A stretch of 64,000 bases of DNA. Source: Streptomyces mobaraensis NBRC 13819 = DSM 40847 (GTDB taxonomy: Bacteria; Actinomycetota; Actinomycetes; Streptomycetales; Streptomycetaceae). The DNA is taken from contig NZ_CP072827.1 in the NCBI RefSeq assembly GCF_017916255.1, positions 372,001 to 436,000 on the forward strand. Direction: 5' to 3'. This document shows, one piece after another, positions 38,000 through 46,490 of the stretch; position 1 is the stretch's first letter; each line of letters starts with the position of its first letter. Both the position numbers and the translations under genes were made by a program. Below the pieces are notes generated by a model. The model was not told the DNA's origin, ran no database searches, and saw nothing but the letters and a program-made list of their open reading frames with translations.

Positions 38000-38395
38000 A
38001 TGACCGCCGCACCACCCGAAGTACTCGCCGAGTTACAGGAGTTACGGGTCAGGGTTCCGTATCTGACCGGTGCGATGGTGGCGAGCACGGACGGCCTGGT
38101 GATCGCCCATCTGCTCGCCAACGCGGAACCCGACGGGGTGGCCGCGCTGACCGCCGCGGCGCTGGGCGTGGGTGCCCGGCTGACGGACGCCGTGGGCCAC
38201 GGCGGCTTCCGCGAACTGTTGGTCAACGGCGAGTTCGGCTACGTGGCCACCTACGCGGCGGGCACCGCCAGCGTCCTGACGCTGCTGGCCACCGCCGACG
38301 CGAACGTCGGCCGGCTCAACATCGAGGCCCGCCGGGCCTGCCCCCGCCTCGGCGCCCTGATCGACGGCGCCCTCCAGCGGCAGCGGCAGCCCTAG
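38000..38395 (+). CDS. Roadblock/LC7-domain protein (first of a pair)
   Basis: A 131-aa cytosolic protein with the roadblock fold pattern VPYLTGAMVASTDGLVIAH and later FRELLVNGEFGYVATYAAGTASVLTLLATADANVG. ATG with GGAAGGAGG upstream. Such proteins bind small Ras-like GTPases, in Streptomyces usually inside 'conservon' operons. No GTPase, DUF742 or sensor kinase gene is beside it. Confidence 0.85.
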   Translation: MTAAPPEVLAELQELRVRVPYLTGAMVASTDGLVIAHLLANAEPDGVAALTAAALGVGARLTDAVGHGGFRELLVNGEFGYVATYAAGTASVLTLLATADANVGRLNIEARRACPRLGALIDGALQRQRQP

Positions 38396-38477
38396 CGGCG
38401 CGCCCCCGACGACCCACGGGCGCGGAGACCCGTGCGGCGCCCCCGCATCCCTTACCGACACCGAAAGCGGAACTCTC

Positions 38478-38852
38478 ATGGCCAACACCGAAATGGCACT
38501 CAAGGACGCGATGAACTCCATCGAGGGGGCCATCGGCGTCGCGCTCGTCGACTACGGCAGCGGCATGGCACTCGGCACCCTGGGCGGCAACCAGTCGATC
38601 GACCTCAACGTGGCGGCGGCGGCCAACACCGACGTCGTCCGGGCCAAGCTGCGCGCCATGGAGATGCTGAACCTCCAGGACCGCATCGAGGACATCCTCA
38701 TCACCCTCGGCACCCAGTACCACCTGATCCGGCTGCTCACCGGGCGCGGGGGCAGCGGCCTGTTCCTCTACCTCGTCCTGGACGCCAAGCGGGCCAACCT
38801 GGCGATGGCCCGCCACCAGCTCAAGCGCATAGAGAGCGACCTGGAGGTCTGA
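38478..38852 (+). CDS. Roadblock/LC7-like protein (second of a pair)
   Basis: A 124-aa protein, 82 bp after the first. The IGVALVDYGSGMALGTLGG and YHLIRLLTGRGGSGLFLYLVLDAKRANLAMARHQL segments follow the roadblock strand-helix order but differ from the first protein. Likely co-transcribed. The two could form a heterodimer. The downstream hydrolase is convergent. Confidence 0.75.
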   Translation: MANTEMALKDAMNSIEGAIGVALVDYGSGMALGTLGGNQSIDLNVAAAANTDVVRAKLRAMEMLNLQDRIEDILITLGTQYHLIRLLTGRGGSGLFLYLVLDAKRANLAMARHQLKRIESDLEV

Positions 38853-38863
38853 GCGACCGGCGG

Positions 38864-39703
38864 TCAGCGGAGGCCCGCGGGCTCCCGCTCGGCGGCCACG
38901 CGCTCGTCGAGGAAGGCCGCGAGCTTCGCGGCGAAGCCCTCCGGATCCTCCCCCGGGGCGCCGTGCCCGGCGTCGATCTCGGCGTAACGGCTGTCCGCGA
39001 TGCCGGACAGCAGCGCCCGCTGCTGGCCGGCGTCGATGATCCGGTCGTGCGCGCTGGCCAGCACCAGGGTGGGCGCGGTGATCCGGCCCAGCAGCGGGCC
39101 CAGGTCCACCGTCAGGTCGACCTCGGTCTGCCGGTCGGCGCCGGGGGCGATCACCCCGGCGAGCGCGCCGACCAGGGCCTCGTAGGCGGCGTCGTCCGTC
39201 CGCTCCCAGTAGCGCGGGCCGAAGGCCATCAGCGGCAGCATCCGGACGAACAGGTCCGTCCCGTGCCGGGCGTCGGACCGCAGCAGGGCGAGCCAGTAGC
39301 GGAACTCCGCCGCCATCCGGGAGTCCGTGCGCACCCACGCGGCGTGCAGCGCCAGCGAGCGGACCCGGCCGGGGTGCGTCCCCGCGAGGTGCGCGGCCAC
39401 CACGGCGCCCAGCGAGTGGCCGGCCAGGTGGAAGGTGGCGAGCCCGGCGTCGTCGGCGGCGGCGAGGACCTCGTCGGCGAGGTCGGCGACGGTCAGGGGC
39501 CCGCCGTGGTCGGTGGTGGCGCCGGACCCGGAGAGGTCGGGCGCCACCACGGTGAAGCGGTCGGCGACGGCCCCGGTCAGGGGCTGCCACTGCTCCTTCG
39601 TGGCCCCCGTGCCGTGGACGAGGACCAGGCCGGGGCCGGACCCGGAGCGGTCGTAGGCGACGGTGGCCGCGCCGTGGCAGAGGGCGGCGGTGGTGCTGGG
39701 CAT
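38864..39703 (-). CDS. Alpha/beta hydrolase
   Basis: A 279-aa alpha/beta-fold hydrolase. Oxyanion region LVLVHGTGATKEQW, nucleophile elbow AGHSLGAVV, Asp in SAHDRIID, and His in AGHGAPGE. Likely an esterase or related enzyme. It follows the next hydrolase gene on the same strand (49 bp gap), so the two may be one operon. Confidence 0.85.
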   Translation of the reverse strand: MPSTTAALCHGAATVAYDRSGSGPGLVLVHGTGATKEQWQPLTGAVADRFTVVAPDLSGSGATTDHGGPLTVADLADEVLAAADDAGLATFHLAGHSLGAVVAAHLAGTHPGRVRSLALHAAWVRTDSRMAAEFRYWLALLRSDARHGTDLFVRMLPLMAFGPRYWERTDDAAYEALVGALAGVIAPGADRQTEVDLTVDLGPLLGRITAPTLVLASAHDRIIDAGQQRALLSGIADSRYAEIDAGHGAPGEDPEGFAAKLAAFLDERVAAEREPAGLR

Positions 39704-39752
39704 GGCTGTCCGATTCTCGTGAAAGCGTGAAGGGCGGTACGGCGGCGGTCCG

Positions 39753-40535
39753 CTACGCGGGGACGCCGACCCGTATGGCGGTGAGCAGGTCCCGCAGCGC
39801 CGCGTTGAAGGCGGCGGGCCGCTCCTGGTGCGGCATGTGGCCGGAGCCGGCGATGACGCGGACCTCGGCGCCGGGGGTCAGTGCGGCGCACTCCCGGGAG
39901 ATCGCGACGGGGATGTGGCTGAGCTCGCCGTGGACGTAGTGGACCGGCACCCGCAGCTCCGGCAGCGCCGGGCGCGGGTCGTACGCGAGGGCCCGGTCGA
40001 ACTGCCGGTCGATGAAGACGCCGGAGTCCAGGACCTGGCGGACCGTCCAGTCGGCCAGCGCGGGCGGGGCGTCCGGCCCGAACCAGCCGGGGACCCAGCC
40101 CGCCACCGTGCCCGCCCGGTCCTCGCGCAGTTCGCCGACGAGGTCCGAGGACGACGGGTCGAGCGTCGGCCAGTGGGCGGACCCGTCCACCGAGACCGCC
40201 CCGCCGACCAGCCCGGGGTGCCGCAGGGCCAGTTCGAGGGCGAAGACGGCGCCGATCGACGAGCCGACGACCACGGGCCGGTCCAGCCCCAGGGCACCGA
40301 TCAGCGCGACGACGTCGCCGACCACGCCGTCGATGTCGTTGCCCGCGGCGGGCCGGTCCGACCGGCCGCAGCCGCGCCAGTCGACGGTGACGACGCGGTG
40401 GTCCTCGACGAACGCGGGGAGCTGTGCGCCCCACACCCGTCCGCTGGTCCCCCAGCCGTGCAGGAACAGCAGGGCCGGACCGGTGCCCTCGTCCTCGTAG
40501 TAGAGCGTGGTGCCGTTGACGTTCGCGTACGGCAT
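39753..40535 (-). CDS. Alpha/beta hydrolase
   Basis: A 260-aa alpha/beta hydrolase. LLFLHGWGTSGRVW and VVTVDWRGCGRSDRP are typical of the haloperoxidase/epoxide-hydrolase group; the nucleophile elbow VVGSSIGAV has Ser; the catalytic His is in GSGHMPHQE. ATG at 40535 follows GGAAGGAG. It is divergent from the LysR gene, which probably controls it. Confidence 0.87.
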   Translation of the reverse strand: MPYANVNGTTLYYEDEGTGPALLFLHGWGTSGRVWGAQLPAFVEDHRVVTVDWRGCGRSDRPAAGNDIDGVVGDVVALIGALGLDRPVVVGSSIGAVFALELALRHPGLVGGAVSVDGSAHWPTLDPSSSDLVGELREDRAGTVAGWVPGWFGPDAPPALADWTVRQVLDSGVFIDRQFDRALAYDPRPALPELRVPVHYVHGELSHIPVAISRECAALTPGAEVRVIAGSGHMPHQERPAAFNAALRDLLTAIRVGVPA

Positions 40536-40621
40536 GGCGGACTCCTTCCCCTCCGGCCGGACCGGCTCTGGCGCCGGTCCGTCGATGACCCCCACTCCAT
40601 CGCGCCGGCCGCCCGCGACCA

Positions 40622-40638
40622 AGGCGCGAAGTGCGCCT
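40622..40638. promoter_or_regulatory. Inverted repeat between LysR gene and hydrolase
   Basis: AGGCGC and GCGCCT, perfect arms around GAAGT, lie 46 bp before the LysR start. The position fits a LysR-type recognition site, although it lacks the classic T-N11-A. Confidence 0.35.
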
Positions 40639-40683
40639 ACACTCATCACGGATCGAGATCAGTGCAGGTGGGGGCGGGCGAAC

Positions 40684-41568
40684 GTGGAGATCAGGCAGCT
40701 GGAGTACTTCCTGGCAGTGGCCGAGGAGCTGCACTTCGGGCGGGCCGCCGAGCGGCTGCACATCGTGCAGTCGGCCGTGAGCCAGCAGGTGCGCCGGCTG
40801 GAACGGGAGCTGGGGATGCCGCTGTTCGACCGGACGACCCGGGCCGTCGGGCTGACGGAGGCCGGACGCCGGCTGCTGCCGCACGCCCGCGAGGTGCTGG
40901 CCGCGCGGGAGCGGGCCAGGGCCGCCGTCGACGAACTGCGCACGGAGCACGCGGCCACCCTGCGGCTCGGCACCAGCTCGGGCCTGGGCGCCCGGCTGGA
41001 GGCGATCCTCGACGGCTTCGCCCGCCTCGCCCCCTCGGCCCAACTCGAACTCGTCACGGCCGCGACGGACGACCGGCTCCGGCGCGTCCGCTCCGGCGAG
41101 CTGGACGCGACCCTGCTGCGCGGCGACCGGCCGGTCCCCGGGCTGGAGTTGCTGCCGCTGTGGGAGGACGACGTCATGGTGGCGCTGCCCGCCCGGCACG
41201 ACCTCGCGGTGCGCGACACGATCGACCTGGCCGAGCTGGCCGGGCTCCCGCTGCGGCTCTCCGGCCGCGAGCGCAACCCCGCGCTGTACGACCTGATGCT
41301 GCGCTCGTGCGAGGAGGCGGGCTTCACCCCCGTGTTCGGCCCGGAGTTCACCACGGCCCAGGACACCCTGGCGTCCATCGGGTACGGAAAACCGTCCTGG
41401 ACGGTCTTCTACGCGCCGCACGCCGACCAACTGCCCGTGCCGGGCGTGGTCTTCCGGCGGCTGCGCTCGCCCGCGCCGGTCATGCGGGCGTATCTGGCGG
41501 TGCGCCCGGACCCGCCGCGGGCGGAGCTGCGGGCGCTGATCGAGGCGTGCCACGGCGCGGCGGCCTGA
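40684..41568 (+). CDS. LysR-family transcriptional regulator
   Basis: A 294-aa LTTR. The N-terminal MEIRQLEYFLAVAEELHFGRAAERLHIVQSAVS helix-turn-helix is followed by a type-2 periplasmic-binding-like effector domain. GTG start at 40684. Divergent from the two-hydrolase operon, the usual LysR arrangement, so it likely activates it. Confidence 0.9.
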   Translation: MEIRQLEYFLAVAEELHFGRAAERLHIVQSAVSQQVRRLERELGMPLFDRTTRAVGLTEAGRRLLPHAREVLAARERARAAVDELRTEHAATLRLGTSSGLGARLEAILDGFARLAPSAQLELVTAATDDRLRRVRSGELDATLLRGDRPVPGLELLPLWEDDVMVALPARHDLAVRDTIDLAELAGLPLRLSGRERNPALYDLMLRSCEEAGFTPVFGPEFTTAQDTLASIGYGKPSWTVFYAPHADQLPVPGVVFRRLRSPAPVMRAYLAVRPDPPRAELRALIEACHGAAA

Positions 41569-41604
41569 GCCCGGCCGGGCGGGCGGAAGTGCCGGGCCGG
41601 TCGG

Positions 41605-41667
41605 TTCCGTCGGGCCGCGGGTTGCTTCCGTTGGGCCGCGGGTTAATTCCGTTGGACCGCGGGCGAC
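41605..41667. repeat. Three 21-bp direct repeats before the Nudix gene
   Basis: Units start at 41605, 41626 and 41647, core TTCCGTTGGGCCGCGGGT, exactly in phase at 21 bp (two helical turns). The last unit contains the -35 hexamer of the Nudix promoter. Spacing suggests stacked binding sites for a regulator. Confidence 0.75.
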
Positions 41668-41680
41668 CGCTCCCTAGGAT
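41652..41680 (+). promoter_or_regulatory. Vegetative promoter of the Nudix gene (leaderless)
   Basis: TTGGAC (41652-41657), 17-bp spacer, TAGGAT (41675-41680). The -10 ends seven bases before the ATG at 41688, so the transcript would begin at or next to the start codon. This also rules out the in-frame ATG at 41679 inside the -10. Confidence 0.7.
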
Positions 41681-41687
41681 GCGGCAC

Positions 41688-42242
41688 ATGCCCCTCCCCC
41701 TGTCCGTCCCGGACCTCCTGAACCGCCACCGCCCCGCCGACGACCGGGAGCGCGCCGACGCCGAGCGGGTGCGCGCGCTGCTCGCCGCCGGCGGTGACCC
41801 CTGGCAGCGCGCCCTGCCCCTGCACCTCACCGCGACGGCGGTGATCGTCCACCCGGAGAGCCGCCGGGTGCTGTTGCGCAGGCACCCGCGGCTGGGCTCC
41901 TGGCTGCTGGTGGGCGGGCACGGCGACCCCGGGGAGACCGACCCGCTGGCCGTGGTGCTGCGGGAGGGACGGGAGGAGACCGCGCTGACGGACCTGGTGC
42001 CGTGGCCGGACGGGGAGTTGGCGCACATCGCGGTGGTGCCGGTGCCCGCGTCCGACCGCGAGCCGGCGCACGAACACGCCGACCTGCGCTTCGTCCTGGC
42101 GACCGGGACGCCGGAGGCGGTCCGTCCCGAGCACCCGGGGGCGGAACTGCGCTGGGCGGGCGTGGACGAGGCGCGGGGGCTGGTGGTGGAGGAGAACGTA
42201 CGCGAGACGCTGTCCCGGGTGCGGCCGCTGCTGGAAGGGTGA
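41688..42242 (+). CDS. Nudix hydrolase
   Basis: A 184-aa pyrophosphohydrolase. The Nudix box reads GHGDPGETDPLAVVLREGREETAL, shifted only slightly from Gx5Ex7REUxEExGU. It would hydrolyse a nucleoside diphosphate-linked compound. The start is set by the leaderless promoter. Confidence 0.88.
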   Translation: MPLPLSVPDLLNRHRPADDRERADAERVRALLAAGGDPWQRALPLHLTATAVIVHPESRRVLLRRHPRLGSWLLVGGHGDPGETDPLAVVLREGREETALTDLVPWPDGELAHIAVVPVPASDREPAHEHADLRFVLATGTPEAVRPEHPGAELRWAGVDEARGLVVEENVRETLSRVRPLLEG

Positions 42243-42326
42243 CGCGCGGCGCGGGGGCGGCGCGCCATGGCCCGGCGCCGTGCGGCCGATGCGGAAAGCG
42301 GCCGACGCGGCAGGCAAGCGACCGGC

Positions 42327-43373
42327 TCAGCGGCCGGCGGCCACCGCGTGGCGTCCGCGCGTCCGTTCGCCGTCGCCCGCGGGCGCGTCGCCAGCGGTCT
42401 TCGCCTCCTCGGCCGACCGGCCCGCGTCGCCGGACGGAGAGGCCGCGACGGGCGGAGAGGCCGCGACGGGCGGAGAGGCCGCGCCGGCCACCCGCCGGGG
42501 CGGCGTGCGCCGGGTCGCGGCGACGGCCACGCCGAGCAGCACGATCAGCCCGCCGGCGCCGGCCAGCGGCGCGGGGACGTTGCCGAAGAGGGCGGCGTCC
42601 AGGGCCAGGGCCGCGACGGGCACGGCGTAGAGCACCAGCGAGCTGGTGGCCGCCGTCGCCGCCCGGAGGACGCGGGACCAGGTGCAGAAGGCGAGGACGG
42701 TGCAGCCGAGGCCGAGCCAGCCGACGGCCGTCCCCTCCCGCCAGCCGACCGCGGCCGACTGCCGTACGGCGTCGGGGACCGCGAACAGCAGCGGCAGCAG
42801 CCCGAAGAGGCTGCCGTAGAAGATGCAGTCCAGCCCCGAGTAGCGGCGCAGCAGCGGCTTCTGCAGGACGAACGAGGTGGCCTGCGCGGCCGCGGCGACG
42901 ACGATCATCGCCATGGCGGTGAGCGAACCGCCGCCCGCGCCGCCGGCCATGGCGACGACGAGGGCTCCGCCCAGCGCCACCAGCAGGCCGACGATGCCCC
43001 GGGCGCCGGGCCGCTCCTTGAGGACGAGCATGCCGAGGAGCGTGGCGAAGACGGGCGAGGTGGCCACCAGCATGGCGGCGGTGCCGCCTTCGACGTGCCG
43101 CTCGCCCGCGTACAGCAGGAGTTGGTAGGCGGTCATGCCGGTGAGCCCGAAGCCCGCCATCCGCAGGGCGTCCGCCCGCCGGAGCCGGCTGATCCGGCCG
43201 GTGAGCGCGCAGGGGACGAGGATCGCCGCGGCGCAGACGAGGCGCAGGATGGCGATGGACGTCGGGGAGTAGCCGTCGAGGGCGACGCGGATCGCGGGGA
43301 AGGCGGACCCCCAGAGGATCGCCGTCGCGGCCATGAACGTCCAAGGGGACGTCGTTCGGCGCTCGGCCGCCAT
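42327..43373 (-). CDS. EamA-type DMT transporter
   Basis: A 348-aa membrane protein with two EamA repeats, about ten hydrophobic segments; first helix TAILWGSAFPAIRVALDGYSP is the family signature. A Pro/Ala/Ser-rich cytosolic tail of about 55 residues contains near-identical short repeats (SPPVAA). A metabolite exporter is likely. Confidence 0.87.
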   Translation of the reverse strand: MAAERRTTSPWTFMAATAILWGSAFPAIRVALDGYSPTSIAILRLVCAAAILVPCALTGRISRLRRADALRMAGFGLTGMTAYQLLLYAGERHVEGGTAAMLVATSPVFATLLGMLVLKERPGARGIVGLLVALGGALVVAMAGGAGGGSLTAMAMIVVAAAAQATSFVLQKPLLRRYSGLDCIFYGSLFGLLPLLFAVPDAVRQSAAVGWREGTAVGWLGLGCTVLAFCTWSRVLRAATAATSSLVLYAVPVAALALDAALFGNVPAPLAGAGGLIVLLGVAVAATRRTPPRRVAGAASPPVAASPPVAASPSGDAGRSAEEAKTAGDAPAGDGERTRGRHAVAAGR

Positions 43374-43764
43374 GGGAGGTCACCGCCCATCGGTAGGGGA
43401 CGTGCAGAAGGGCCGTGGGAAGCGGTTGTTCGCCTTCTTCCGGGCCGCTTTCGACGCTAGCGGCATTCGATCCATAAGTCGAATAATGAATTCCGTTACG
43501 ATCTCCAAGAATTCCTTTGAGGTGGACCTGTCGGCGCGCACACCAAGGGGGCCGAGGTCGCGCCGGACGCCCTCCCCTCCTCGGGGCGCCGACCCTTCCT
43601 CGGCCCGCTCAACTCCCATGATTCCAGAGCGCATTCATTCCGTCACGAGCTGTGACCGAACGGCCGGGGTGTGGCTCCCGTCCTCGCGCCCCGGCGTGCG
43701 CCGTTGTGCCCCATCTGCTCAGCTGGATGAGTGGGCGCAAACCGCCCCGGGAGGAGGAGTCCAC
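43374..43764. promoter_or_regulatory. Divergent control region with an AT-rich inverted repeat
   Basis: About 390 bp between the EamA gene and the baeRF-like gene. ATTCGA (43465-43470) and TCGAAT (43479-43484) form a perfect inverted repeat across TCCATAAG, next to two GAATTCC copies. It is probably an operator for the EamA gene. Confidence 0.45.
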
Positions 43765-44889
43765 ATGGCTATGGCCACTCGGGATGCCACCCGGACCGAC
43801 CTCGGGACCCTGCGCGAGCTGCTGGCCGCGCCGGGCCCGTTCGCCTCGGTCTATTTCGGCCTCGAAGCACGCCCCGAGCGGGCGGAGGAGGCCGGGGCCC
43901 GCTGGCGGGACCTGGCCGCCCGGCTCGCCCGCGAGGGCGCCGACGCGGCCACCGTCGACGCGCTCACGGCCCGCGTCATGGACGCGCTGCCGGGCACCGG
44001 CGTCCTCGCCCTCTTCGCCTCGCACGGCGAGGTGCGCCACGCCGCCGAACTGCCCGGCGGGCACCACGGCGACGTCGCCGAATTCGCCTCCGTGCCGCAC
44101 CTGTTGCCGCTGCTGGAGTGGCGGCAGGAGCACCCCGCGCACGTCGTCGCCGTCGTCGACCGCACCGGCGCCGACCTCCTCGTCCACCCCGAGGGCGGCA
44201 CCGAGGCCCGGCGGCGCACGGTCCAGGGGACCGACGACGAGATCCTGCGCACCTCGGGCCTGCCCAACATGCGCTTCCAGCACCGCGCCGAGGACTCCTG
44301 GGAGCGGAACGCGAAGGTCGTCGCCACGGCCGTGGACGAGGCGCTCGCCGAGGTGTCGGCGTCCCTGCTGCTGGTCGCGGGCGACGTCCGGGCCCGGCAG
44401 TACCTGACCAAGCACCTGCCCGCGCGGGTCCGCCGGGACGTGACCGTCGGGCACATCAGCGGCAGCCGGTCGGCGGACGGCTCGGCGGCGGTGCGGACGT
44501 CCCGCACCGAGACCGAGGTGGCCCGGGCCGGCCACGCCCGCACCGCGGAACTGCTGCGCACGCTGGAGCATGAGCTCGCGCCCGGTGGGCACGCGGTCGA
44601 AGGGGTCCGCGCCACGCTCGACGCGCTCGCCGTCGGCCGGGTGGGGACCCTGACGGTCACCGACGACCCGCGGGACCAGCGGACCGCCTGGTTCGGCGAC
44701 TCGCCGGCCGAGCTGGCCGAGCGCCGCGACGACCTGCCGCCGGACGGCGGCGGTGAGCCGCACGAGGGGCGCCTCGCCGACGTCGCGGTCCGGGCGGCCC
44801 TGCTGACCGGCGCCGACGTACGGGTGCTGGAGCCGGGCGAGCCCAGGACCCCGGCCCAGGGTGCGGGAGGCATCTGCCGCTACCCGTGA
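43765..44889 (+). CDS. Rv2629/baeRF2-like (release-factor-1-fold) protein
   Basis: About 374 aa, resembling bacterial archaeo-eukaryotic release factor (eRF1/Vms1-like) proteins such as Rv2629 in length and order: N-terminal part ending HVVAVVDRTGADLLVHP, a central RSVxG-poor basic segment (RFQHRAEDSWERNAK), and a C-terminal part with LLLVAGDVRARQYLTKHL. The exact role is unknown; stress-related ribosome or tRNA handling is a family idea, not shown. Strong GGAGGAGG. Confidence 0.65.
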   Translation: MAMATRDATRTDLGTLRELLAAPGPFASVYFGLEARPERAEEAGARWRDLAARLAREGADAATVDALTARVMDALPGTGVLALFASHGEVRHAAELPGGHHGDVAEFASVPHLLPLLEWRQEHPAHVVAVVDRTGADLLVHPEGGTEARRRTVQGTDDEILRTSGLPNMRFQHRAEDSWERNAKVVATAVDEALAEVSASLLLVAGDVRARQYLTKHLPARVRRDVTVGHISGSRSADGSAAVRTSRTETEVARAGHARTAELLRTLEHELAPGGHAVEGVRATLDALAVGRVGTLTVTDDPRDQRTAWFGDSPAELAERRDDLPPDGGGEPHEGRLADVAVRAALLTGADVRVLEPGEPRTPAQGAGGICRYP

Positions 44890-44961
44890 CGGCCTCACCG
44901 CCGTCACCGTCGTGACCGTCGCGACCAGCGATCCGGACGAACAGGACAAGGAGCACACCAC

Positions 44962-45507
44962 ATGAAGGTGGCATTTCTCGTGGCCCCGGAAGGCATCGAG
45001 CAGGTCGAGCTGACCGACCCGTGGCAGGCCGTCAAGAACGCCGGCGGCACCCCCCGCCTGGTCTCCACCGAGCCGGGCAGCGTGCAGGCGTTCCACCACC
45101 TCGACAAGGCCGACACCTTCCCCGTCGACGACGTGGTGGACCAGGTGTCCGTCCAGGAGTACGACGGACTGGTGCTCCCCGGCGGCGTGGCCAATCCGGA
45201 CGCGCTGCGGATGCACGAGGGCGCCGTCTCCTTCGTCAAGTCCTTCTTCGAGGCGGGCAAGCCGGTCGCCGCGATCTGCCACGCCCCGTGGACGCTGGTG
45301 GAGGCCGACGTGGTGCGCGGCCGGACCCTGACCTCGTGGCCCAGCCTGCGCACCGACGTCCGCAACGCGGGCGGCACCTGGGTGGACGAGCAGGTGAAGG
45401 TGTGCACCGGCGGCCCCAACACCCTGATCACCAGCCGGAAGCCGGGCGACCTGCCGGCCTTCTGCTCGGCGTTCGTGAAGGAGTTCCGCACCACCGCGCA
45501 CGCCTGA
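44962..45507 (+). CDS. DJ-1/PfpI-family protein
   Basis: A 181-aa class-I glutamine-amidotransferase-fold protein. YDGLVLPGGVANPDALR and the nucleophile elbow VAAICHAPWTLVEA (Cys-His) define the PfpI/YhbO group, proposed as stress chaperones, glyoxalases or proteases. AAGGAG precedes the ATG; 72 bp after the baeRF-like gene, possibly one transcript. Confidence 0.9.
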   Translation: MKVAFLVAPEGIEQVELTDPWQAVKNAGGTPRLVSTEPGSVQAFHHLDKADTFPVDDVVDQVSVQEYDGLVLPGGVANPDALRMHEGAVSFVKSFFEAGKPVAAICHAPWTLVEADVVRGRTLTSWPSLRTDVRNAGGTWVDEQVKVCTGGPNTLITSRKPGDLPAFCSAFVKEFRTTAHA

Positions 45508-45591
45508 CCGCGCACCCGATCGGAACGCCCGGCCGCGCGGGCCGGCGGCACCCCGCCCGTCACGACGGGACGCGGGCGGCCGCCGGCCGAG

Positions 45592-45619
45592 TTGCGGCGC
45601 GGGGCGGTGCCCCTAGCGT
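45592..45619 (+). promoter_or_regulatory. Leaderless promoter of the FUSC gene
   Basis: TTGCGG (45592-45597), 16-bp spacer, TAGCGT (45614-45619), ending six bases before the GTG at 45626. No ribosome binding site is present. The gene it served is now broken. Confidence 0.55.
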
Positions 45620-45625
45620 GGCACT

Positions 45626-46456
45626 GTGATCGGCACACCGGATCCCCGAGCCGGTACGGGCGGACCGCTCCGCCGGTTCCTGCGCACTCCGGGCGCACCG
45701 GAGGCGCTGCGCCGCGCCGCCTGGGTGACCGTCGCCGGCTGCGCGGGGTTCTACACGTTCGCCTACGCCTTCGGCCGCCGCGACATGGCCCTCTACGCCA
45801 TGTTCGGCGCACTGCCCCTGATCCTCTTCTCCTCGGTCCCCGGGCCGCCCCCTCGGCGTACCGGGACCCTGCTGCTGACGCTGCCCGTCGGCTGGGCGCT
45901 GGTCACCGCCGGCACCCTGCTCGCCGTCCGCGACTGGGCGGCGGCGCTGGGGATGCTGGCGGTGGGCTTCGCCGTCTCCCTGCTGGCGAACGGGGGCCCG
46001 CGGACGGCCGCCCCGGCGCCCGCCTTCCAGCTCTACTACGTGCTCCCCTGCTTCCCGCCCTACGCGCCGGACGCCCTGCCCGCCCGGCTGGCCGGCCTCA
46101 CCGTCGGCATCCTGCTCACCGCCCTCGTGGACCGGCTGTTGTGGCGCGAGCCACGCCCCGTCCCGTATCGGACGCTGCTCGCCGACGCCACTGAGGCAAC
46201 GGCCGGCTACTGCGCCGCCGTCGGGCGCCTCCTGGCCGGCGACGGGCCCCCTGAGGACGTCCGGAGCTCGCGGGAGGCGGCCGACCGGGCCCTGACGGCG
46301 ACGCTGCTGTCCGAGGTGCCGCCGGACCAACGCCCCACCTCCGCCACGCCCGGCGACCGGGCCCTCACCCACACCCGGGCCGCGGTGCGGCACGTGCGCG
46401 ACCTCCTGAGCTTGACTCTGTCGGGGATCTTGGAGTTTCCCGGCGCGACGGCGTGA
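45626..46456 (+). pseudogene. FUSC-family membrane protein, N-terminal half
   Basis: Codons 1-261 (to 46408) are the N-terminal half of a fusaric-acid-resistance-type (FUSC) protein with four to five hydrophobic segments, ending in TRAAVRHVRDLL. The reading frame then enters the IS1182 terminal repeat at 46409 and stops at 46456 after 15 foreign residues. The matching C-terminal half resumes near 55060. Host-like composition and an intact promoter show a recently active gene. Intact FUSC proteins are putative aromatic-acid exporters. Confidence 0.85.
46409..46436. repeat. IS1182 left terminal inverted repeat
   Basis: Begins AGCTTGACTCTGTCGGGG and continues to 46436; all 28 bases match the right repeat in reverse complement. 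It interrupts the FUSC codon series. Confidence 0.95.
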
Positions 46457-46490
46457 TCAACGGGCATGCTCGGGGCTGTTCCGCAGGCCG

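Noticed and set aside
43380..43634. 84-aa frame between the EamA and baeRF-like genes as a gene
   Set aside because: Codon use is unlike its neighbours, no ribosome binding site, and it covers an operator-like repeat. Kept only as a low-interest finding.
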